Source of the DNA: Paracoccaceae bacterium
Lineage (GTDB): Bacteria > Pseudomonadota > Alphaproteobacteria > Rhodobacterales > Rhodobacteraceae
DNA: 64,000 bases
Direction: 5' to 3'
Assembly: GCA_021296235.1 (NCBI GenBank)
Contig: JAGWAS010000005.1
Location: 1-64,000, forward strand
A program made the position numbers and the translations under genes. A model generated the notes under the pieces. That model was not told where the DNA came from, made no database searches, and worked only from the letters and a program-made list of their open reading frames with translations. Within the stretch, counting starts at the first letter, position 1. Every line of letters begins with the position of its first letter. Shown piece by piece: positions 19,266 to 28,517 of this stretch.

Positions 19266-20435
19266 ATGGATGGTTTTGTCTTGACCGCAGGTCCGGCCGC
19301 TGAACTCGCCGAAAATGTCAGTCAGCCTTTTGAGCGCGCCCGCGCCATGCCCAAATGTGTCTATTCCTCGGAGGAATTCCTGCAGCTTGAGTTGGAGCAC
19401 ATATTCAGGAAGGACTGGTTTTGCGTTGGACGGGAAGACGGTCTTGCGAGGCCTGGCGACTATCTGGCATTCGATCTGGCAGGCCAGCCGATCATGGTGC
19501 TGCGGGACAATGACGGGAAAATCAGGGCACAGGCGAATGTTTGCCGACACCGCATGTCAAAAATCGTGGAGGGAAGGGGAAATACCCGAACTTTGGTGTG
19601 CCCATACCATGGCTGGACCTACGGCCTTGACGGACGTCTGCGCGGTGCCCCCGGCATGGCCCGCAACTCCGATTTCGACAAATCCCGATACAGGCTGCCA
19701 CAGATCAGATGTGAGATTTGGCTTGGATGGGTTCTGGTTACGCTGAATCCCGACGCGCCACAGGTCGCAGAGCATTTGGCCGAAGTTGAGGCCATGATCG
19801 AAGATTATGCCATGCAGGACTATTCCCAAGGCTTCTTTGAAGTCATGGAGTGGGACACCAACTGGAAGATTCTGGCCGAGAATTTCATGGAAAGCTATCA
19901 CCTTCCGGTTTGCCATGCGAAAACGATCGGCGGCCTTTCGTTGGTTGATGATGTTGAGTGTCCCAAGGGCAGGCCAGCCTTTAACTACCACACGTTGCAG
20001 AAGGACCCCGGGTTTACACTCTCGGTTGCACATCCAGAAAATGTCCGGCTCAAGGGTGATCGACGATTCATGACATGGCTACTGGCAATCTATCCGAGCA
20101 TGTTGATCACGCTGACCCCCGGATATTTCTGGTATTTGTCACTTCATCCGGTTTCGCCGGGCAGGGTTCGCATTTTCTTCGGTGGCGGCATGTCGAAGGA
20201 ATTCAAGAGTGATCCAAATGGCGCAAAGCACTTTGCCGAGCTTCGCAAACTGCTTGACGAGGTGAACGAGGAGGATCGCGGATGCACTGAGCGCGTCTAT
20301 GCCGGCTCCCTCTCCGAATTTGCCGAACCAGGTCACCTTTCCCACCTTGAAAGACCGAACTTTGAGTTTGCCAACTACCTGTCGAAGCGGATTCCGGCCC
20401 AAGTCCCCAAAATTGACAGAGCAACCGCCGACTGA
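19266..20435 (+). CDS. Rieske-type non-haem iron oxygenase, catalytic subunit
   Basis: 389 residues. The N-terminal Rieske domain binds [2Fe-2S] through C93, H95, C112 and H115 (CRHRM...CPYHGW, C-x-H-x16-C-x2-H). The C-terminal SRPBCC domain carries the mononuclear iron motif ENFMESYHLPVCH with H212 and H217. The family includes aromatic dioxygenases and the GbcA/choline monooxygenase group that oxidatively demethylates or hydroxylates quaternary amines; which applies cannot be decided from motifs alone. No ferredoxin or reductase gene is adjacent. It is convergent with the long minus-strand catabolic array, with stops 24 bases apart. Confidence 0.92.
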   Translation: MDGFVLTAGPAAELAENVSQPFERARAMPKCVYSSEEFLQLELEHIFRKDWFCVGREDGLARPGDYLAFDLAGQPIMVLRDNDGKIRAQANVCRHRMSKIVEGRGNTRTLVCPYHGWTYGLDGRLRGAPGMARNSDFDKSRYRLPQIRCEIWLGWVLVTLNPDAPQVAEHLAEVEAMIEDYAMQDYSQGFFEVMEWDTNWKILAENFMESYHLPVCHAKTIGGLSLVDDVECPKGRPAFNYHTLQKDPGFTLSVAHPENVRLKGDRRFMTWLLAIYPSMLITLTPGYFWYLSLHPVSPGRVRIFFGGGMSKEFKSDPNGAKHFAELRKLLDEVNEEDRGCTERVYAGSLSEFAEPGHLSHLERPNFEFANYLSKRIPAQVPKIDRATAD

Positions 20436-20459
20436 GGAAAGGGCATTCAGGCAGCAGCC

Positions 20460-21584
20460 TCATCTGGATGCGATACGGGCCCCCTCTGCCAGCGCGGCAA
20501 GTTTGGCGTAGGCGATTTCCGGGTCAACTGGACCGTATCCGGCAAAAGTTCCGAATCCACAATCGGACCCTGCCATAAGTCGATCGGTCGGCAGAAAATC
20601 CAAAAACCGCTGAAGTCTCTGTGCCACCACCTCGGGGTGCTCGACGAAATTCGTTGTGCTGTCAACGACCCCCGGAACAAGAATTTTCCCCGGCGGAATT
20701 TCGGCCAACCGGTCGCGGAAAATCTGCCATTCATGGGCATGACGCGGGTTGGAGGTTTCGAACAGCACATGATTGGCATTCACCTGCAACAGCACGGAAA
20801 AGACCCGGTCCATGGATATGTCGCAGACATGGGGTCCTTCATAGTTTCCCCAGCAGATGTGAACCCTGATCCGGGATGGATCCAAGCCCTCAAGTGATCG
20901 GTTCAAGGCGGCAACATGGGCTCCCGCAATGTCAACGAACTCCTCATCTGACAGGTCGGCGAACATCATGTGCCTCGAAAGTGCAAGATCCGGGCAATCC
21001 AACTGCAGCTGCAGCCCACTGTTCACTATGGTTTTGTATTCTTCTCTCATGGCATCCGCGAGTGCATCCAAATACTCATCCCGGGTCGGAAAATGGTCAT
21101 TTGGCAAGAAGAGGCTAATCACACCCGGCGAGGCGGCGTTCATGAAACCTTCGGCCGCACCGTGCATTTCCATTCCGGCCTTGAGGTTGGCGATGTCCTT
21201 CAGGAGCTCATCCTGATTCAGCGGTTGGATCTCTCCGACGCATCTGGGCCTTGAATATTGCGGCGTTCCGCCTTCGTCGGAGAGTCTCTTGAGAAATGAT
21301 GGAAACATCAAAAGGTCGCGCGGTGGCTGTCTTGGGGAGTCACCGGCAAACCCCGAGTAACGGTCCTTTACATAGGTTGCATAGGAGATCTTGGATGTCT
21401 CGCCGTCGGAAACGATGTCGATTCCGGCCTCAACCTGTCGGCGAACCGTCTCTGACACCGCCTCGGTCATGGTTAGGTCGAAGTCGCTTTGGTCGAATTG
21501 TTCGCCCCTTTCCCTGGCAAATATGAAATCCACAACCCGCTGGCTCCGCGGAAGGCTACCTACATGGGTCGATCTGATTGAAAT
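20460..21584 (-). CDS. MetE C-terminal-domain-like methyltransferase (cobalamin-independent methionine synthase family)
   Basis: About 374 residues, half the length of MetE, consisting only of the zinc-binding barrel. N-terminal homology begins at SIRSTHVGSLPRS. Zinc-ligand blocks of the family are visible: RVHICWGN (His-x-Cys), VLFETSNPR (Glu) and MAGSDCGFGTF (Cys). No ATG/GTG/TTG fits the homology start. An ATT at 21584, seven bases after AAGGAG, would give MSIRSTHVGSLPRS, while the next ATG is at 21785, deep inside the upstream bicupin gene. Free-standing members include methylcorrinoid-dependent core methionine synthases and epoxyalkane:CoM transferases, so the methyl or alkyl donor is open. 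It is the last gene of the array. Confidence 0.85.
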   Translation of the reverse strand: MSIRSTHVGSLPRSQRVVDFIFARERGEQFDQSDFDLTMTEAVSETVRRQVEAGIDIVSDGETSKISYATYVKDRYSGFAGDSPRQPPRDLLMFPSFLKRLSDEGGTPQYSRPRCVGEIQPLNQDELLKDIANLKAGMEMHGAAEGFMNAASPGVISLFLPNDHFPTRDEYLDALADAMREEYKTIVNSGLQLQLDCPDLALSRHMMFADLSDEEFVDIAGAHVAALNRSLEGLDPSRIRVHICWGNYEGPHVCDISMDRVFSVLLQVNANHVLFETSNPRHAHEWQIFRDRLAEIPPGKILVPGVVDSTTNFVEHPEVVAQRLQRFLDFLPTDRLMAGSDCGFGTFAGYGPVDPEIAYAKLAALAEGARIASR

Positions 21585-21631
21585 GATCCCTCTCCTTGAT
21601 TTCGCCGGCTGCGGAAGGGTTTCCGGAATCT

Positions 21632-22597
21632 CTAGGAAAGCCGGGTTGGTCCTGCCGGATCGTCGGTGTTTCGCACCCTGAACAGGCCGTTCTCGCCCGA
21701 TACGGCCGGACTTAGCGAACGGTTCACGCAGGGCGGAACCGCACAAGTGTCGCCGGGAGCCAGAATTTCGAAACCACCCTCCCATTCAAGCCGCCAGTGA
21801 CCCTCAAACACCATCAGTACTTCATGCCGGTCGGTGGTGTAGTGTTCGCCCGTGACAGAACTTCCGGTCAGGTAATCGACCGCGAAACCTGGCCGGTCAA
21901 CGATCATTGCATCTCCACCAATGACCTTGGCCGGCGACCCGCTGGCCAGGGCCGCCATGTCCCAATGGCGGGCGACGTATGCCGGCACGACCTCGGAAAC
22001 CGGCAATTCGGGAAATTCCTTCAGTTCCCTTTCCGTAAGTACTGGCATTGAACCGACGGAATCCGGCAGGCGCTCGCCCTTTGCGGTGTCGTAGAGGCGA
22101 CCTGTTTCGGCCAGGATCAGGCCATGATCGCGCGCCTCTTCGATTACCTGCGGAGCCCAAATGACGCCGCCGCCGGCGTCGTCGCCCCCGAGGATTGCCA
22201 TCAGCATTCCGTGCTTCTGTCCAATGTTCTCAAAACCCCTGAAGATCCCGGTAGGTATGTTGAAGATGTCTCCCTCCTCAAGCACGACCTCTCCGGCGGT
22301 TCCCGATCTTCCCCAGAAAAACCGCCATCGGCCCTTGAGAACCCAAAAAACCTCTGCGGTTCGGTGTGAATGCAGTGAATTCCTGCACTTGGGCGGCTGA
22401 CCGGCGGCACCAATGTTGAAGCCCGGCGTTTCGCGGATGTGAACATGCTGGCCCGAACTTTCCGAAACGCCACCGCCGATGATTGAGAAGTTCTCCTTGA
22501 GGTTGGACCCCGGCGTGTGCGTGTCGATGAATGCGGTCCGGCAGGGAATCAGTTCTCCATAGCGGACGATTCGCTTCTTCATGTCTTCATGGTTCAT
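21632..22597 (-). CDS. Bicupin protein, gentisate-dioxygenase-like
   Basis: 321 residues with two cupin barrels. The first (about residues 70-130) has the metal motif SLHSHRTAEVFWVLKGRW and the closing GDIFNIPTGIFRG. The second (about 225-300, GEHYTTDRHEVLMVFEGHW with GDTCAVPP) lacks the His-x-His pair. One metal site therefore seems likely. Such bicupins are ring-cleaving dioxygenases, isomerases or other metal enzymes; the reaction here is unassigned. It is co-oriented with the catabolic array, 41 bases after the tandem SnoaL gene. Confidence 0.8.
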   Translation of the reverse strand: MNHEDMKKRIVRYGELIPCRTAFIDTHTPGSNLKENFSIIGGGVSESSGQHVHIRETPGFNIGAAGQPPKCRNSLHSHRTAEVFWVLKGRWRFFWGRSGTAGEVVLEEGDIFNIPTGIFRGFENIGQKHGMLMAILGGDDAGGGVIWAPQVIEEARDHGLILAETGRLYDTAKGERLPDSVGSMPVLTERELKEFPELPVSEVVPAYVARHWDMAALASGSPAKVIGGDAMIVDRPGFAVDYLTGSSVTGEHYTTDRHEVLMVFEGHWRLEWEGGFEILAPGDTCAVPPCVNRSLSPAVSGENGLFRVRNTDDPAGPTRLS

Positions 22598-22638
22598 CTG
22601 CCATTGTCTCCATCTCAGTCAGCTCGCTGCCCTGTGCC

Positions 22639-23601
22639 TCAACTCAGCAGTTGGTGCCAGATGGCAATCTCGTCATAGATGTTGTATTCGGCCCGGATTC
22701 CGTGGTTGCCGAACTCGGCATGCGACATTCCCAAGATATGGATATCCCGGCCTGTTGGTGGACCGAATGCTCCGCCTCCACTGTGGCGGCCCTCAAGCGA
22801 CCACCTGATTGCGGCTCTTTCGGGCAGGCCGGGGTCTGAACGGCCGAGTCGGTGCTCAATCCGGAATTCCGCATCCGGCAACGCCGCGCGCAGGCCAAGC
22901 CAGAACGACTCTGCACCCGCGAATCCATGGGCTGCCCTGCCACCCGGAATGTGGAGCTGGCAGGCCCTGTCATACTCTTCCGGAATTGCGGAGAACCCTG
23001 CACCCATCATGCGTTCGAGAATTGCCTGGTAGCGAAGACCCGGCTCGGCATTGTTTCCGCGCCCGGAATAGGGAGCCTTGAGAACATCATCCTTTGGCAC
23101 AAAATGGCTCACAGGCGGCAATTCGCCGGCAAGGGTTGCATGAACAAATTCCCGCGGCTCATAGCCGATCTGCCGAGCGATTGCCCCCTGATCCCTGATG
23201 ATCCATTCATCATTGATCCGCCACCCGTTCCGCTCATCCTCTTCGGCGTGGCACTCGGCGATTATCCTGTAGCGAAGGTTCGTTGAGGAGGCGGATCCGT
23301 ACTTGCCGGAGCCGTCATGGGTTGCGGTCGAGAAAATCCGGTGTGATGAAATCCAGCTGTTCTCCCCGGTATGCCCCCAAATGACATCCTCTCCGAGCAG
23401 CTGCCGATCGGGGAATTCAGCCAGTGTCGCCATTGTGGCGGCTATCACGGCCTTGTTTCCCCGCGTCAGCGCTTCCGGTGAGCGCACCATAATGTCGTCG
23501 GAATAGTACTGGTGAAGCAGGTCGATCTTTCGCTGTTCCCAGATCTCCTCGGTGATCCCGAGGATGAATTGAGTAAAGTCGGTGTATTTCGGGGTGCTCA
23601 C
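22639..23601 (-). CDS. Tandem SnoaL-like (NTF2-fold) protein
   Basis: About 320 residues that look like two consecutive NTF2-like cone domains, roughly 1-150 (HQYYSDDIMVRSPEALTRG, then WRINDEWIIRDQG) and 190-320 (ending AEYNIYDEIAIWHQL). SnoaL-like proteins catalyse cyclisation, isomerisation or hydration, or only bind ligands. The start is a GTG whose last bases overlap the TGA of the upstream lacI-type gene (GTGA), suggesting coupled translation. It is distantly related to the SnoaL-like genes at 26777 and 32122. Confidence 0.75.
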   Translation of the reverse strand: MSTPKYTDFTQFILGITEEIWEQRKIDLLHQYYSDDIMVRSPEALTRGNKAVIAATMATLAEFPDRQLLGEDVIWGHTGENSWISSHRIFSTATHDGSGKYGSASSTNLRYRIIAECHAEEDERNGWRINDEWIIRDQGAIARQIGYEPREFVHATLAGELPPVSHFVPKDDVLKAPYSGRGNNAEPGLRYQAILERMMGAGFSAIPEEYDRACQLHIPGGRAAHGFAGAESFWLGLRAALPDAEFRIEHRLGRSDPGLPERAAIRWSLEGRHSGGGAFGPPTGRDIHILGMSHAEFGNHGIRAEYNIYDEIAIWHQLLS

Positions 23602-24623
23602 TCGTGATGTCTCCGGTCTTCCGGCAGCCTTGCGGACCCGCGCAGCATGAGGCTGCATGGGAAGCGCAAATGAACCGGCGGCGTGTTGCGCTGATCAATT
23701 GCCTCAAGCAGTTTACCGACAGTGGCTTCTACCATGCGCTCCAGCGGCTGGCGCATGGTGGTCAGGCTGTAGGAAGGCCATGCGGCCAACGGAACGTCGT
23801 CGAAGCCAACCACCGAGACGTCCTCAGGGACCCTAATTCCGAGTTCGCTTTTCAGGGTGTCGATTACTGCGAACGCCATATGATCGCCGCCAACGAAAAT
23901 TGCGTCAGGTGCAGGGCAGCCCCGGGCAAAGATCGAACGGCATGCTTCAGCTGCCGCGCTGCGGCTGTATCGGCCATCAGCGCAGGTGGCCAACGCGACA
24001 TCAAAATCCTGCAACCCGGCCCTGAACCCATCTTCCCGTTCGCGGCCCGTCGATGATCCCCTCCATCCCGAAATGTGGGCGATGCGCTGATGGCCACCCG
24101 CGACCAAAAAGTGTGCGACCCGCCTGGCACCATCAAAATTATCCGAGGCAACGGAAGTTGGACCGTCCTCTCCTTGGTGGCGGTTGAAGAGAATGGCGGG
24201 AATTCCTTCGGCTCTGCAGCGGCTGGCGAGCGGAACGGTCATTGCGACCGACGCAGCAATGAGACCGTCCACCTGATAATCAAGCAGGTCGGCAACAATT
24301 TCTTCGGTATCCGACTCCTCGTTCGGTGCCAGGAAGACCAGAATGTGGTAGCCGTTCTTCTTCAACTCTCGAGACAGGAGCTCCAGTGCCGACGGGTGGA
24401 AATGGTTCTCGAAATGACCGACGACCAAGCCAATGATTCTTGATGTGCCGGTTATCAGAGACCTTGCAAGCACATTCGGCCGATAACCGAGATGGTCTGC
24501 CGCCTGCCGAACCTTCTCTGCCATCTGCGGCGAAACCGATGCACCGGGCGTGTAGGCCCGGCTGACGGATGATTGGCTGACCCCGGCCATTCGCGCAACT
24601 TCCATCGCCGTTGTTCTACGCAT
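23598..24623 (-). CDS. LacI-family transcriptional regulator
   Basis: 341 residues from ATG 24623, preceded by GGGGAAGG. The N-terminal LacI helix-turn-helix and hinge are clear (MEVARMAGVSQSSVSRAY), followed by the periplasmic-binding-like effector domain (SRIIGLVVGHFENHF, FVGGDHMAFAVIDTL, VPEDVSVVGFDDVPLA). It lies inside the operon it probably controls, between the SDR and a tandem SnoaL gene. A palindrome of LacI-operator type occurs at 32039-32054 in the divergent promoter region of the array. Confidence 0.93.
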   Translation of the reverse strand: MRRTTAMEVARMAGVSQSSVSRAYTPGASVSPQMAEKVRQAADHLGYRPNVLARSLITGTSRIIGLVVGHFENHFHPSALELLSRELKKNGYHILVFLAPNEESDTEEIVADLLDYQVDGLIAASVAMTVPLASRCRAEGIPAILFNRHQGEDGPTSVASDNFDGARRVAHFLVAGGHQRIAHISGWRGSSTGREREDGFRAGLQDFDVALATCADGRYSRSAAAEACRSIFARGCPAPDAIFVGGDHMAFAVIDTLKSELGIRVPEDVSVVGFDDVPLAAWPSYSLTTMRQPLERMVEATVGKLLEAIDQRNTPPVHLRFPCSLMLRGSARLPEDRRHHE

Positions 24624-24647
24624 GGCAACAACCTTCCCCACACACAA

Positions 24648-25409
24648 TCATCCGGCAGTCCAACCGCCGTCTATAAGGAGATGGGTTCCGGTAACCATTG
24701 CCGAGGCTTCCGAAGCAAGAAACACAACAGCTCCCATGACATCCTCAACTTCGCCAATGCGCCCAAGTTTGATTTTGGACCTTATCCATTTTTCCTTTTC
24801 TGGGTCGGCAAAGGTGTCGGTCGTGAGTTCCGTGCGAATGAAGGTTGGGCACAGCGTGTTAACCCTTATCCCATAACTTCCCCACTCGATTGCCATCGCC
24901 TTGGTCATTCCTTCAAGTGCGTGTTTGGATGCACAGTAGACAGCCCGTTCCTGGCCGCCGACAAGTCCCATCTGACTCGATATTTGGATTATGGAGCCGC
25001 CCTTCGCCTTCATGCCCTTGGCCGCTTCGCGGGCAAGGAAGAATGCATATTTTGCATTGAGTTCCATGACGCGGTCGTAATCTTCCTCGGTCGCATCCAA
25101 GGCTGGTGTGTGCCGCGCCGTGCCGGCGGAATTGACCAGAATGTCAAACGGCCCGTTGTTCCGGAACATTTGGGCCACTGCAGCTTGATCTGTGATATCC
25201 AATTCCACCGGACTTGCATGGAATCCCTCACTCCAGAGCATTTCCGCTGCAGCTCTGAGCCTGTCCGCATCCCGCGCTGCCATGACAACCGCCGCTCCCG
25301 CCTCGGCGAGTGCTGTGGCGCATGCAAATCCAATCCCTCGGGAAGCACCCGCAACCAGTGCGCTTTTTCCGTCAAGGCGGAAGGAGGGAGTTTTTGGCAA
25401 ATTGCTCAT
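24648..25409 (-). CDS. SDR-family oxidoreductase
   Basis: 253 residues. The Rossmann motif is ALVAGASRGIGFA, the structural NSAG appears in VNSAGTARH, the catalytic Ser lies in IIQISSQMG, and the Tyr-x3-Lys is in YCASK. The C-terminus ends GTHLLIDGGWTAG. A classical NAD(P)-dependent alcohol/ketone dehydrogenase; the substrate is presumably an intermediate of the surrounding pathway. ATG 25409 is chosen from homology; the frame is open to 25496, which overlaps the end of the HisD-like gene. Confidence 0.92.
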   Translation of the reverse strand: MSNLPKTPSFRLDGKSALVAGASRGIGFACATALAEAGAAVVMAARDADRLRAAAEMLWSEGFHASPVELDITDQAAVAQMFRNNGPFDILVNSAGTARHTPALDATEEDYDRVMELNAKYAFFLAREAAKGMKAKGGSIIQISSQMGLVGGQERAVYCASKHALEGMTKAMAIEWGSYGIRVNTLCPTFIRTELTTDTFADPEKEKWIRSKIKLGRIGEVEDVMGAVVFLASEASAMVTGTHLLIDGGWTAG

Positions 25410-25461
25410 GTCAGCCGCGTTTGGTTGGCGGCTGGCATGAACAGTTGTCTTGCGTCCATGC

Positions 25462-26805
25462 TCATGCGTGCCCTCCCGGCTCCGCCGAGCCGGCATATGG
25501 AATGTTCAGCCCGCCATATCGCCGCAACCTGATGTTGGCCTGCTCGGCATGTCCCGCAAAGCCCTCAAGAATGCAAAGCCTGGAACAATATTCCCCCACG
25601 AATGTGGCGGCTTCATCGGTAACAATTTTCTGGTAGCTGTGGGTCTTGAGATATTTGCCCACCCATAACCCGCCGGTATAGCGGCCGGCGCGCCGTGTCG
25701 GCAATGTGTGGTTGGTTCCGACTATCTTGTCTCCATTCGCCACGTTGGTTCTCGGTCCAAGGAACAGCGCCCCGTAGGATGTCATGTTGTCCAAGTACCA
25801 GTCGTCGCGGTCGGTCATGACCTGCACATGTTCGGCTGCAATCTCATTGGCGGTCTCAAGCATTTCCAAATGGGTGTCGCAAAGTATGACCTCACCGTAA
25901 TCCTCCCAACTCCGAGCTGCTGTTCTGGCCGTCGGCAGGATTCCAAGGAGCCTCTCGACTTCCCTTATGGTGTTTTCCGCCAACCGACGGTCGTTGGTGA
26001 CAAGTGTAGCCGGCGAATCGAATCCGTGCTCTGCCTGGCCAAGAAGGTCGGTTGCACAGAGTTCGGCATCAACCGTGTCGTCAGCAATGACCATCGTTTC
26101 AGTTGGCCCAGCGAGCAGGTCAATTCCCACCTTGCCAAAAAGTTGCCTCTTGGCTTCGGCAACGAATGCGTTGCCCGGGCCGACCAGCATGTCGACCGCA
26201 CTGATGGATTCGGTGCCGAGTGCCATGGCTCCCACCGCCTGAATGCCGCCAAGCAGATATATCTCGTGGGCACCGCCGAAATGGATTGCGGCGATGACCG
26301 CGGGATGCGGTTCGCCATTGACCGGCGGAGTTGCGGCAACGATGCGCGGCACGCCGGCGACATCAGCGGTGGCAACGGACATGTGAGCGGCCGCGACCAG
26401 TGGAAACTTGCCCCCCGGAACATAGCAACCGGCTGATCGGACCGGTATGTTCTTGTGGCCAAGGATGACGCCGGGCATCGTTTCGACTTCAATGTCGAGC
26501 ATCGATTCGCGCTGTGCCTTCGCAAAATTGCGCACCTGCTCCTGGGCAAAGCGGATGTCGTGAATCTGCTGGCCGGTGAGTGTGGAGACCAGCCGTTCGA
26601 TCTCGGTTTCAGACAGTCTGAACGAATCTGGATTGAAGCCGTCAAATTTGGCCGACATTTCCCGCACCGCTGCGTCGCCGCGATCCTCAATGTCCTTGAG
26701 TGCGGCCGCAACTGTCCCCTTTACTCCCTCGTCGTCCTCGGATCGCTCCGAGTCCGGTTTGCCTCTCTTTAGATATTCAACTGCCAACTTGTTCTGCTCC
26801 TTCAT
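25462..26805 (-). CDS. HisD-family dehydrogenase, HpsN-like (sulfopropanediol 3-dehydrogenase type)
   Basis: 447 residues of the histidinol dehydrogenase fold. The zinc/active-site blocks are present: [25 protein letters not shown] and [20 protein letters not shown]. The N-terminus ([18 protein letters not shown]) and the C-terminal [15 protein letters not shown] resemble the catabolic HpsN group better than biosynthetic HisD, and no his genes are nearby. HpsN oxidises (R)-sulfopropanediol to sulfolactate with two NAD+. Here a double oxidation of a primary alcohol to a carboxylate is the inferred role, with the substrate open. The start codon lies inside the preceding SnoaL-like gene. Confidence 0.85.
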   Translation of the reverse strand: MKEQNKLAVEYLKRGKPDSERSEDDEGVKGTVAAALKDIEDRGDAAVREMSAKFDGFNPDSFRLSETEIERLVSTLTGQQIHDIRFAQEQVRNFAKAQRESMLDIEVETMPGVILGHKNIPVRSAGCYVPGGKFPLVAAAHMSVATADVAGVPRIVAATPPVNGEPHPAVIAAIHFGGAHEIYLLGGIQAVGAMALGTESISAVDMLVGPGNAFVAEAKRQLFGKVGIDLLAGPTETMVIADDTVDAELCATDLLGQAEHGFDSPATLVTNDRRLAENTIREVERLLGILPTARTAARSWEDYGEVILCDTHLEMLETANEIAAEHVQVMTDRDDWYLDNMTSYGALFLGPRTNVANGDKIVGTNHTLPTRRAGRYTGGLWVGKYLKTHSYQKIVTDEAATFVGEYCSRLCILEGFAGHAEQANIRLRRYGGLNIPYAGSAEPGGHA

Positions 26806-27337
26806 CGGGGACCGGGGGCTTGCGCTCTCCCCGGTCATAGATTTCCCAGCCCTCGCCGTTGAAGACATCAACCCCCAACTGCCTGAGCACATCAGGAAAA
26901 TCGACCATGACCCAATTGTCGACGATTTTCCCGTCCTTGACCCTCCAGAAATCCATGTAGCGGATCGATACCCGGCGGCCGGTTGGCTCTACGCCGAGAA
27001 ACCTGCCGGAGTGCACCGCCTCCTGCCGTCCGAAGGCGGCAGCCCACTCACCCATGAATAGACGGGCCTCGTCTATGCACACCTTTTCCGAGAACGCCGC
27101 CTGGAACGGCTTCTGCCAATTTTCCTGAAATTCGTGCAAGCCATTCTTGACTCCGCAGCCGCAGTTTCCCATCCAGCGGAAACTCGCTGAGAAGAATTCA
27201 TCGATATCCCCAATCCTGTGGTCATTAAGTCCATCAACCATGCCTTCGATGACGCGGCGCGTTTCCATCGTCTTCGATGGATCAAAGCTGCGTGTCAATA
27301 CCGCCTGCCGGGGTCTGGCCCCCTTCATGCCGCGCAT
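26777..27337 (-). CDS. SnoaL-like (NTF2-fold) protein
   Basis: 186 residues, one NTF2-like domain with SnoaL-like features (VRIEGM-type first helix, [19 protein letters not shown], then [15 protein letters not shown]). The same C-terminal pattern, MDFxRxxxxKIxxNWVxxDxxDxxRQxG, recurs in the gene at 32122, so the two are paralogous. It overlaps the HisD-like gene by 29 bases and follows the permease gene by 22. An isomerase, hydratase or lyase role in the pathway is likely but unproven. Confidence 0.78.
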   Translation of the reverse strand: MRGMKGARPRQAVLTRSFDPSKTMETRRVIEGMVDGLNDHRIGDIDEFFSASFRWMGNCGCGVKNGLHEFQENWQKPFQAAFSEKVCIDEARLFMGEWAAAFGRQEAVHSGRFLGVEPTGRRVSIRYMDFWRVKDGKIVDNWVMVDFPDVLRQLGVDVFNGEGWEIYDRGERKPPVPDEGAEQVGS

Positions 27338-27359
27338 CCGGGCGGTTCCTTCAACTCTG

Positions 27360-28517
27360 TCATCCCTTCACGGCTCCAGCGGTGAGGCCGCTGACGATCT
27401 GCCGCTGAAACACCATGACCAACAGAAATAGGGGTGCAGTTATCGAAACCGCGGCAGCGACGGCCTTGACTTGGTCCGTGGTCGTTGTTTCCCGGTTGAA
27501 GAAACCTGCAATCGCAGGAACCATTGTTTGGTTGGTTGCATCCAGAAGCAGGGAGGTTACGAGGAAATCGTTGTAGGCAAGCAGGAAGCTGAACAGGCCG
27601 GTTGTGATGACGCCGGGCCACATCACCGGCATTATGACCCAGCGGAATGCTTGGAAATGAGTGCAGCCGTCAACCCTGGCTGCTTCGTCAAGTTCCGCCG
27701 GTATGTTCTGGAAAAAGGATCTGAGCATCCAAATCGTGAAGGGCTGATTGATCGACACGAGAACTGCAATGACCGCAAATGGCTTGCCGTAAAGTGTCGG
27801 CGCCAATTCCCCAAGAAGCGGCCGCAGGAATTCAGCTGAATTGATGAAAACCGGCAGATAGCCCGCGACCAGAACTGAGTGAGGCAGTGCGCGAAATACC
27901 AGCGCAACGATGAGTATCCAGAATGCAAGGCTTGATCCGGATCGGGCCAGCCCGTAGCCGGCCAGCGTTCCAACCGTCAGGGAGACGGTAACAACCCCGG
28001 TCGTAACCATGAGCGAATTTAAGAAATTGCGGTAAAAGCCGTCCCCAATCCAGACTGACTTATAATGCTCAATTGTAAAGCCGATAATCGGCTTGCCCAG
28101 TGGACCGGCAAGCTTGTTGATCGCAGGCATGACAGAAGGGAGGATCCATGCGATGACCACAACGAACACAAGGCCGTAGAGCAGCGATCCGAATATCCAA
28201 CCGAGAAGTGTGCTGCCGAAGGGCGGATGGGCCTTGACCAGATGCGGCATTCTCCGTGTCGCAAACCTCACAAATTGCCAGATGGCGGTTCCACCGATTG
28301 CGATGTCCAGGATTGACAAACCCTTTCCGGCATCCCGCGTGAATGGACCAAACACCACATGCAGCGGATTGGAGGCAAATGCGTCAACCGGCAGCTTGAA
28401 ACTCATGACCGATATCCAGGCGATCGGGAAAGCTGCCAAAAGGCACCAAAAGGCGATAAAGCCGATTGAGGCGACGCGCAGGCCTGTCGACATTCGCAGT
28501 GAGCGCGGTGCGGCCAT
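27360..28517 (-). CDS. Sugar-type ABC transporter permease (MalG-like) with N-terminal insertion
   Basis: 385 residues, about 100 longer than usual MalG proteins. After the first helix there is an insertion with an extra hydrophobic segment (about residues 85-135, LLGWIFGSLLYGLVFVVVIAW), then the canonical core: YGLARSGSSLAFW, RALPHSVLVAGYLP, the EAA loop EAARVDGCTHFQAFRW and the C-terminus LTAGAVKG. Its ATG shares a base with the TGA of the upstream permease (TGATG), so translation is coupled. Confidence 0.9.
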   Translation of the reverse strand: MAAPRSLRMSTGLRVASIGFIAFWCLLAAFPIAWISVMSFKLPVDAFASNPLHVVFGPFTRDAGKGLSILDIAIGGTAIWQFVRFATRRMPHLVKAHPPFGSTLLGWIFGSLLYGLVFVVVIAWILPSVMPAINKLAGPLGKPIIGFTIEHYKSVWIGDGFYRNFLNSLMVTTGVVTVSLTVGTLAGYGLARSGSSLAFWILIVALVFRALPHSVLVAGYLPVFINSAEFLRPLLGELAPTLYGKPFAVIAVLVSINQPFTIWMLRSFFQNIPAELDEAARVDGCTHFQAFRWVIMPVMWPGVITTGLFSFLLAYNDFLVTSLLLDATNQTMVPAIAGFFNRETTTTDQVKAVAAAVSITAPLFLLVMVFQRQIVSGLTAGAVKG

